In this document: piece by piece, positions 5,691 through 11,844 of the stretch
How the letters are laid out: each line of letters opens with the position of its first letter
Numbering within the stretch: the first letter of the stretch is position 1
Origin: Xenococcus sp039190385
GTDB lineage: Bacteria > Cyanobacteriota > Cyanobacteriia > Cyanobacteriales > Xenococcaceae
NCBI GenBank assembly: GCA_039190385.1
Contig: JBCCYD010000135.1
Location: forward strand, 1-13,654
Direction: 5' to 3'
DNA: 13,654 nucleotides
Made by a program: the position numbers and the translations under genes
Notes under the pieces: generated by a model
Databases searched by the model: none
What the model was told of the DNA's origin: nothing
What the model saw: the letters and a program-made list of their open reading frames with translations, nothing else

Positions 5691-7772
5691 TTGGTGAATG
5701 CTAGTCCTAGAAAACAAACACATTTAAAACTTAGCATATTACCTAGTTTTAAACCTAAAAAATGTTTAATTCCTCTTTTATCATGTTTTGGGTTAACTTT
5801 TTTTTCTGGTACTCCAATTATGGCAGCAGAAGATATCTTGGAGGCCAGTCAAGATCATATTATTGCCAACGACAATAGCTCTACAGAAAATCCCCTACCT
5901 ATAGATAGTAAACAACCTCTGCTTCCTCTCTGGAGATTTGAGCGTCAAGAATCTCCTCTAGAGCTCAGAAATAGAATTTCCAAGCCTAGATTAACAGCGG
6001 AAGAAATTCAAAATATGACCCGAGAATTGCAAGGTCTTATTAGTCGTTTTGAAAGCACCTTACTCACCGCAGATGCTCATGCCAACGATCTAGATCTTTC
6101 CACTGGTCAGGTTATTGAACAATTGCTTTCTCAAAGAGCACAAAACAATAAGCAAGCTCCTCAAAAGTTAACTAAATTAGCCAATAGTAGTTCTCACAGA
6201 GCATTACAAAAAGCGAAGAAAGAATTAGATATTTTCTTGAAACTAGTTGAGCAAGGTCGTTATGCTCAGGCAAAAGCCAAATGGTTAAAAGCCAAAAGAA
6301 ATCTCTGGGATAGTTATCCGGTAGATCGTCCTTTGGCCTCCTCAGAAGTTCGTGCTATTTGGTTTGATCGCGGAACAATCGTCAAGGCGCGCTCCGAAGC
6401 TGATTTAGTACCGCTGTTTGATCGCATGAAAAAAGCTGGGATCAATACTGTGTTCTTTGAAACTCTTAATTCAGGATACCCTATCTACCCTAGTCGAATT
6501 GCTCCTCAGCAAAATCCCCTAGTTAGAGGTTGGGACCCTCTGCGAGCAGCAGTTAAACTGGCCAAAGAGCGAGATATGGAGTTGCATGCTTGGGTATGGA
6601 TTTTTGCCGTAGCCAATAAACGCCATAATGAAATTCTAAATCTACCTCAAGAGTATCCTGGCCCCGTACTAGCTCGTTATCCTGATTGGGGCATTACTGA
6701 TCAAGAAGAGAATACTTTTCACCACAGCTCAGGCAAAGCTTTTCTCGATCCTGCTCATCCAGGAGTACAACGCTATCTTTCTCTAATATTGGAAGAAATT
6801 TCGACTAAATATGATGTCGATGGAATTCAACTCGACTATATTCGTTATCCTTTCCAAAGCGCAACGGGAGAATATAGCTACGGTTATGGAACTGCATCCC
6901 GACGAAAATTCAAGCAGATGACGGGAATAGATCCGATAGAGCTTCATGTTGGCGGTGATTTATGGTCACAATGGACAGGATTTCGACTCCAACAAGTAGA
7001 TAGTTTTGTCGCTGCGGTCTCCAAAAGATTGAAGGCAAAACGTCCTGAGCTAATTTTATCTACGGCAGTATTTCCCATGCCTCGGCAAGAAAGACTGAAT
7101 AAGATACAACAACATTGGGAGCAATGGGTTCGCGAAGGCTCAATTGATCTATTAGTGCCGATGACCTACGCTTCAGATACTGAGGGATTATTTCAGCTAA
7201 CCCGCCCTCTGTTTGATAGTTTTACTGAGGAAAAGGCTTTACTTTTACCAGGGATTCGTCTTTTGAATGTTCCTGATATTGTTGCTGTTGATCAAATGCA
7301 ACTATTAAGAGGTATGTCCACAGAAGGTTTTGCTCTATTTGCCGCAGAAAACTTAAATTTTAATCTAGAAAAGATTATGAGTAGAACTCATAATGATTTA
7401 GCTGCAACCACAAAACCTTTGCCCTATCGTCAACCGTTTCCCGCAACTTTATCTCGCTATCAGAGTTTACAGAAAGAATGGAACTTCTTTATTACCAATA
7501 ATCAAGGGACAATGAATGATTTGGTGCTCAGAGAATGGGGCAATAGAGCTGATGAGTTGGCTCGTAATTTAGAAAAACTTGCCAAAAAACCTTCACAGAA
7601 AAACCTATCATTAGCTCAAATGAGTCTCAAGTCTTTTCGCCGCAAATTTCCGTTTTGGCTAGCAGATAATCAAGCTGTTAGTACTTATCAAAAAGAAGTC
7701 TGGAATAATAGGTTGAATACTTTAGAACGCTTATTGAACTATGGCGAAAAACAGCAATTATCACAGTTTTAA
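5691..7772 (+). CDS. Secreted GHL10-family (family 10-like) glycoside hydrolase
   Basis: The 693-residue protein has an N-terminal signal peptide: basic to about 24, hydrophobic 25-40, likely cleavage after Ala45 or Ala46 (PIMAAED). Residues 95-210 are mostly helical and charged. The GHL10 domain (a TIM barrel; PF02638 family) spans about 219-560, with RAIWFDRGTI (221-230), VFFETLNSGYPIYPS (254-268), ELHAWVW (297-303), FLDPAHPGV (351-359), DGIQLDYIRYP (377-387) and VPMTYASD (489-496). The acids in the DGIQLDYIRYP strand, especially Asp382, are catalytic candidates. The C terminus (about 585-693) is helical again. Such proteins are expected to cut or bind extracytoplasmic glycans, but the substrate is unknown. 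Cyanobacterial homologues with this barrel are familiar to me. The start is TTG (5691) or GTG (5694). Its 3' end converges on the HpsJ-like gene with 14 bp between them and no visible terminator. Confidence 0.85.
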   Translation: MVNASPRKQTHLKLSILPSFKPKKCLIPLLSCFGLTFFSGTPIMAAEDILEASQDHIIANDNSSTENPLPIDSKQPLLPLWRFERQESPLELRNRISKPRLTAEEIQNMTRELQGLISRFESTLLTADAHANDLDLSTGQVIEQLLSQRAQNNKQAPQKLTKLANSSSHRALQKAKKELDIFLKLVEQGRYAQAKAKWLKAKRNLWDSYPVDRPLASSEVRAIWFDRGTIVKARSEADLVPLFDRMKKAGINTVFFETLNSGYPIYPSRIAPQQNPLVRGWDPLRAAVKLAKERDMELHAWVWIFAVANKRHNEILNLPQEYPGPVLARYPDWGITDQEENTFHHSSGKAFLDPAHPGVQRYLSLILEEISTKYDVDGIQLDYIRYPFQSATGEYSYGYGTASRRKFKQMTGIDPIELHVGGDLWSQWTGFRLQQVDSFVAAVSKRLKAKRPELILSTAVFPMPRQERLNKIQQHWEQWVREGSIDLLVPMTYASDTEGLFQLTRPLFDSFTEEKALLLPGIRLLNVPDIVAVDQMQLLRGMSTEGFALFAAENLNFNLEKIMSRTHNDLAATTKPLPYRQPFPATLSRYQSLQKEWNFFITNNQGTMNDLVLREWGNRADELARNLEKLAKKPSQKNLSLAQMSLKSFRRKFPFWLADNQAVSTYQKEVWNNRLNTLERLLNYGEKQQLSQF

Positions 7773-7786
7773 GTCGGATATTAATT

Positions 7787-8488
7787 CTATTCCCAAGCGT
7801 AATCGGTTCTCGCCCAAAAAGTGTTTTTCCAGATAAAGATCAAGAGCACAATAGAAATCAAGGCTCCCAAATTATACTTAACAACTTTCCTGAAAATTTG
7901 GTTGCGCTTTTTGTTGCGACTATTTTGGGCTTTATTTTGTAGAGAATCTGATTCTTTTTGAAGATTTTCATTAATACTTTCTTTGAAATTATCAACATCT
8001 AGAGGCTCAGCAAGTTCAATTTTTGCGGGAGATTGTTTTTGAAGGATATTAACCAGATTTTCTTGAGAATTAGCAGCTTCTATCTGATTCTGAAAATCTT
8101 GTATTACGTCTAGTCTAGGGGCAAGTTGATAATTTATATTGGCATTATAGCTACGATAGATTCGAAAAGCATTATTAATATTGAGCGGAATTGCTAGGAT
8201 CAGAAAAATGGCAGCAACTAGACAAGACCAGGAAATAATTTTTAATAATATTTTTTCTATCGGAGTACGATAATTAGTATTTTCGTAAAAAACAAACACA
8301 ATTCCGAGAAAAGTTACTGGAATCCTTTCGATAATAGAGCCAATGAGGTGAAATTCCCAATCGGGATTCATCAACCTTAGGGGAATCGCCAGATTCATGA
8401 TATCGATCACAGCCATCGTTAGTAGTCCATAACCAACCATTCTCAAAATTGAAACAGTCAGAATATGTTGTTCATTGGGGACTTTCAT
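7787..8488 (-). CDS. HpsJ-like membrane protein (hormogonium polysaccharide family)
   Basis: The 233-residue protein has likely membrane segments near 13-36, 55-69, 84-104 and 205-221, with a polar, Gln/Asn/Glu-rich, probably helical or coiled-coil stretch (about 110-200) between the third and fourth. The segments ILRMVGYGLL, LMNPDWEFHLIGSIIERIPV and FLGIVFVFYEN match my memory of the cyanobacterial HpsJ family, named after a gene linked to hormogonium polysaccharide secretion and gliding in filamentous species. That family also occurs in unicellular strains, so the name does not prove a role in motility. No catalytic motif is visible. It stands alone on its strand, facing away from ycf46 across 120 bp. 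The ribosome binding site is poor. The family assignment is from memory of sequence character, not a search. Confidence 0.65.
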   Translation of the reverse strand: MKVPNEQHILTVSILRMVGYGLLTMAVIDIMNLAIPLRLMNPDWEFHLIGSIIERIPVTFLGIVFVFYENTNYRTPIEKILLKIISWSCLVAAIFLILAIPLNINNAFRIYRSYNANINYQLAPRLDVIQDFQNQIEAANSQENLVNILQKQSPAKIELAEPLDVDNFKESINENLQKESDSLQNKAQNSRNKKRNQIFRKVVKYNLGALISIVLLIFIWKNTFWARTDYAWE

Positions 8489-8523
8489 AGAGAAAGCAAG
8501 TTAATACAAATTGGTAATTAGAC

Positions 8524-8552
8524 TTGTCCAGTATAGCGATGAAGAATATGGT
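8524..8552 (+). promoter_or_regulatory. Weak candidate promoter for ycf46
   Basis: TTGTCC (8524-8529) and TATGGT (8547-8552) are 17 bp apart, each matching four of six consensus bases, and would give a leader of about 50 bases. A 9-bp palindrome TGGTGACCA (8549-8557) overlaps the -10 box. No ribosome binding site precedes the ATG at 8609. Confidence 0.2.
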
Positions 8553-8608
8553 GACCACCAAACATAATATAAAATCAATCTTTAAGCCCTAATAAAAAAA
8601 TATTACAA

Positions 8609-10105
8609 ATGAATTTTAGTGAAGAACTAGCTTTGCACCTACGTGCCTGCTACCCTTTGATTTATATCGCGACGACTGAAGAAGAAAGATTGGAAAAAGC
8701 GATCGCGGAAATTATTCGTCCTCTGGGCAATCGCCCACTTTATATCTGGGATTTTGTCGATGGTTATAGTGGAAATCCCAATAATCAAGAGAGTGGTAAA
8801 CGCAATCCCTTACAAGCTTTAGAATTTATTGAAAAATTGTCTCCTCAAGCTGGGGGAGTCTTTATTATGCGAGATTTTACTCGTTTTTTTGATGATATAT
8901 CGATTTCTCGTAAATTGCGTAATTTGGCTCGTGAGCTCAAATCACAGCCGAAAAATATCGTTATTATTTCTTCCCAAGTAGATATTCCTGCCGAATTAAC
9001 CGAAGTCTTAACTATCTTAGATTTTCCTTTGCCCACCGCAGTCCAAATTAAGACAGAAATTAGCCGATTAATCTCAACAACAGGTCAGACATTAGAACCA
9101 AAACTACTCGATGAATTGGTGCGAGCGGCTCAAGGTTTGTCCTTGGAGCGGATTAGAAGAGTTTTAACTAAGGCGATCGCGTCTCACGGAGAATTGCTAT
9201 CAGAAGATGTGGAATTAATCCTAGAAGAGAAACGGCAATCGATTCGACAAACCCAAATTCTTGATTTTTATCCAGCAAACGAACAAATTTCCGATATTGG
9301 CGGCTTAGACAATCTCAAAGATTGGTTAGTCAGAAGAGGTGGCTCTTTTAGTGAACAAGCCCGAGCCTATGGTTTACCTAATCCTCGGGGTCTGCTGCTA
9401 GCCGGAGTTCAAGGTACGGGGAAATCTCTTACTGCCAAGGCGATCGCGAGCAACTGGCATTTACCACTCCTGCGATTAGATGTGGGGCGTTTATTCGCAG
9501 GTTTAGTCGGAGAATCCGAATCTCGTACCCGACAAATGATTAACTTAGCCGAAGCCTTAGCTCCTTGTATTCTCTGGATTGATGAGATTGACAAAGCTTT
9601 TGCTGGAGCAACATCTCAAGGTGATTCTGGTACAACTAGTCGGGTTTTTGGGACTTTCATCACCTGGTTAGCGGAGAAAGAATCCCCAGTCTTTGTCGTT
9701 GCCACAGCCAATAATATTCAGACTTTACCCCCAGAAATGTTGCGTAAAGGAAGATTCGACGAGATCTTTTTTGTAGGACTACCTTCTCAAGAAGAAAGAG
9801 AAGCTATTTTTCAAGTGCATTTAGGCAAATTGCGTCCCCATAACCTCAAAAATTACGATCTCAAACGATTAGCTTACGAAACCCCTGAATTTTCCGGAGC
9901 AGAAATTGAACAAACTCTCATTGAAGCGATGCATATTGGCTTTAGTCAAAATCGAGACTTTACCATAGATGACATTTTAGAGGCTGCTAGTCAAACTATC
10001 CCCTTAGCTAAAACTGCTAAAGAACAAATTCAATTTTTACAGAATTGGGCCGCCGCAGGCAAAGCGCGGATGGCATCACGCAAGAGCGGATTGTCTAGTC
10101 TATGA
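8609..10105 (+). CDS. ycf46: AAA+ ATPase Ycf46
   Basis: The 498-residue protein has the Ycf46 layout: an N-terminal degenerate NTPase-like region (about 1-215, starting FSEELALHLRACYPLIYI) and a C-terminal AAA domain. It has SDIGGLDNLKDWL at 228-240, Walker A GVQGTGKS (266-273), Walker B ILWIDEID (321-328), sensor 1 VATANN (364-369), the FDEIF region with arginine-finger candidates Arg379 and Arg382, and sensor 2-like FSGAEIEQ (428-435). ATP-binding and hydrolysis residues look intact. Ycf46 is conserved in cyanobacteria and some algal plastids; the Synechocystis homologue Slr0374 has been linked to inorganic carbon use, which I recall without being able to check. No membrane segment is seen. 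Its last two codons overlap the 3' end of the opposing kinase gene. It appears to be monocistronic. Confidence 0.93.
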   Translation: MNFSEELALHLRACYPLIYIATTEEERLEKAIAEIIRPLGNRPLYIWDFVDGYSGNPNNQESGKRNPLQALEFIEKLSPQAGGVFIMRDFTRFFDDISISRKLRNLARELKSQPKNIVIISSQVDIPAELTEVLTILDFPLPTAVQIKTEISRLISTTGQTLEPKLLDELVRAAQGLSLERIRRVLTKAIASHGELLSEDVELILEEKRQSIRQTQILDFYPANEQISDIGGLDNLKDWLVRRGGSFSEQARAYGLPNPRGLLLAGVQGTGKSLTAKAIASNWHLPLLRLDVGRLFAGLVGESESRTRQMINLAEALAPCILWIDEIDKAFAGATSQGDSGTTSRVFGTFITWLAEKESPVFVVATANNIQTLPPEMLRKGRFDEIFFVGLPSQEEREAIFQVHLGKLRPHNLKNYDLKRLAYETPEFSGAEIEQTLIEAMHIGFSQNRDFTIDDILEAASQTIPLAKTAKEQIQFLQNWAAAGKARMASRKSGLSSL

Positions 10106-11827
10106 GTTAAGAATAAATCCTGAATCCTCATCCATGATAAAAACTCGATCATCATAATCCAGTTCAGAAAAACGAATTTCAAAACTTGTACCCTGCGATC
10201 GATCCAACTTAATTTCACCTTCAAGTTGTTCGGTTAGAGTACAAACCAATTGCAAACCAAGAGACTCTGTATGCCTAAAATTAATATCTTCGGGAAATCC
10301 CATTCCATCATCAGAAATTGTCAAGATAATTTGCTCTCTATCATCCTTTTTTAAACTGAGCCAGATAGTACCGTGTTCGCGTTCATGAAATCCATGTTCT
10401 AGGGCATTAGCAATCAATTCATTAATAATGAGTCCGCAAGGATGGGCTGTTTCTATGTTGAGATAAACCTGGTCAATATCAGTTAAAAATTCAATTCCAT
10501 TCCTGTTAGTTTCATAAGAATCAGATAATTTATCAAGTAAAGCGATTACATAATTACTTAAATTTAGTTGTTTTAAATCAGGAGAATTATATAATTGCTC
10601 ATGGATTAAGGCCATAGAATGGATTCTATTTTGACTATTCTCAAACATTTTAACGATCACCGGATCATCAATATAGTCAGTTTGAAAATCTAAAAGATTA
10701 GAAACGACTAGTAAATTATTCTTGACTCGATGATGAATTTCCTTGAGGAGAAGTTCTTTTTCCTGAAGCGATTTCCTTACTTGAGCATCGGCTCTTTCTT
10801 TCTCCATAATCTGGCGATTTAAATTTTGATTGGTAACGAGTAACTCTGCTGTTCGCTGCTCAACTCCAGTCTCCAATTTCTCATTGAGGATTTTCAGCTT
10901 TGCTTGGGCTTTGTTTCTTTCTTCAATCTTTTGTTCTAATGTCTGACTATATTCACTAATCAGACTAGCTAGTTTGCCATAGGTATCGATCATATAGCCA
11001 ATTTCATCGTATTGATGTACTTCTAGTGAGCGATACAACTGATTATAGTCTGTTGAATATTGGCGATCGCTAAGGTCCTCTTCAAGATCTTCAAGATCAC
11101 TATCATCCCGAGGACTATTGGCCCGATGGGTTTGATGACTCTCTTCAAGAAAATTAGTAAACTTAACGATCCGACGAATGGGATTGGTCACTACAATCAC
11201 TAAAATACAGGAGAAACCTAAAATTACCAGGATCAGTAAACTTGTACTAATAAATAAAAAGCTCCTGATATGAGATTTATTATCTTGCAAGAGCTTCTGG
11301 CGATCAGCCTCAATCTGTTGCAATACTTCAGTCAACTCCTTGCCGACCTCTTTACCTTTGCCTCTAACAAATTGATCTCCAGCTGTTTGATCCTGCGTTT
11401 CTTCTAAAATTTCTACCCCTTGACGATAGATATGCATCAGTTGAGCATGGTTATCAACAAACAGCTCTAAGTTAGCTCGATAAGGTTCGGCCAAAGGATT
11501 TTCTAAAATTTTGACAGTTTCTGTTTGAATATTATCTGTCATCTCATCAATCCGACCCAGATATTTACGCCGATCCTGCTTCTTACTGCCTCGCAAAAAT
11601 AAATTTTTACGATCTTTTGCCTGACGAATAAAATATTCGTTAAGGGTTTCTACATCACGATTGAGTTCATCAAACTCCAGGACAGATTGATGGATTGTTT
11701 CTACATTACTAGAAATATAATAAAATCCCGCTGAGATGGTAGAAATCAAAAAAAGAGCATATCCACCCAGAAACCATAAAGTTTTATGTAAGACGCTTGT
11801 TTGCTTAGTGTGATTGGTCTGTAACAT
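10100..11827 (-). CDS. Membrane sensor histidine kinase, HisKA_2 type with HAMP
   Basis: The 575-residue kinase has membrane segments at about 17-38 and 189-213 flanking an extracytoplasmic helical region (39-188), probably a four-helix-bundle sensor like those of chemoreceptors or CHASE3. A HAMP domain follows, from P216 to DEIG (274-277), containing an unusually long acidic stretch (about 233-268: DDSDLEDLEEDLSD). After a coiled coil (about 285-360) comes the HisKA_2 motif EIHHRVKNNL with phospho-acceptor His366, then the ATPase domain: N box NELIANALEHGF (469-480), G1 box DDGMG (506-510), ESLGLQLV (521-528), GTSFEI (546-551). All key residues are present. The acidic tail ends DEDSGFILNS. 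It lies 17 bp downstream of the response regulator, its likely partner, in one operon. The stimulus is unknown. The stop codon sits inside the end of ycf46. Confidence 0.9.
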   Translation of the reverse strand: MLQTNHTKQTSVLHKTLWFLGGYALFLISTISAGFYYISSNVETIHQSVLEFDELNRDVETLNEYFIRQAKDRKNLFLRGSKKQDRRKYLGRIDEMTDNIQTETVKILENPLAEPYRANLELFVDNHAQLMHIYRQGVEILEETQDQTAGDQFVRGKGKEVGKELTEVLQQIEADRQKLLQDNKSHIRSFLFISTSLLILVILGFSCILVIVVTNPIRRIVKFTNFLEESHQTHRANSPRDDSDLEDLEEDLSDRQYSTDYNQLYRSLEVHQYDEIGYMIDTYGKLASLISEYSQTLEQKIEERNKAQAKLKILNEKLETGVEQRTAELLVTNQNLNRQIMEKERADAQVRKSLQEKELLLKEIHHRVKNNLLVVSNLLDFQTDYIDDPVIVKMFENSQNRIHSMALIHEQLYNSPDLKQLNLSNYVIALLDKLSDSYETNRNGIEFLTDIDQVYLNIETAHPCGLIINELIANALEHGFHEREHGTIWLSLKKDDREQIILTISDDGMGFPEDINFRHTESLGLQLVCTLTEQLEGEIKLDRSQGTSFEIRFSELDYDDRVFIMDEDSGFILNS

Positions 11828-11844
11828 TGATCCAATTCTTCTTT

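Noticed and set aside
5778..5789. Lipoprotein signal LLSC in the GHL10 protein (Cys32)
   Set aside because: The cysteine falls in the middle of the hydrophobic stretch, the -2 position is not typical, and a better signal peptidase I site follows at 45-46.
7773..7786. Bidirectional terminator between the GHL10 and HpsJ-like genes
   Set aside because: Only 14 bp are present, with no inverted repeat strong enough to form a hairpin.
8489..8608. Small RNA or small gene in the HpsJ-like/ycf46 gap
   Set aside because: No open frame with a ribosome binding site and no hairpin with a T-tract is visible; only a weak promoter candidate and a 9-bp palindrome.
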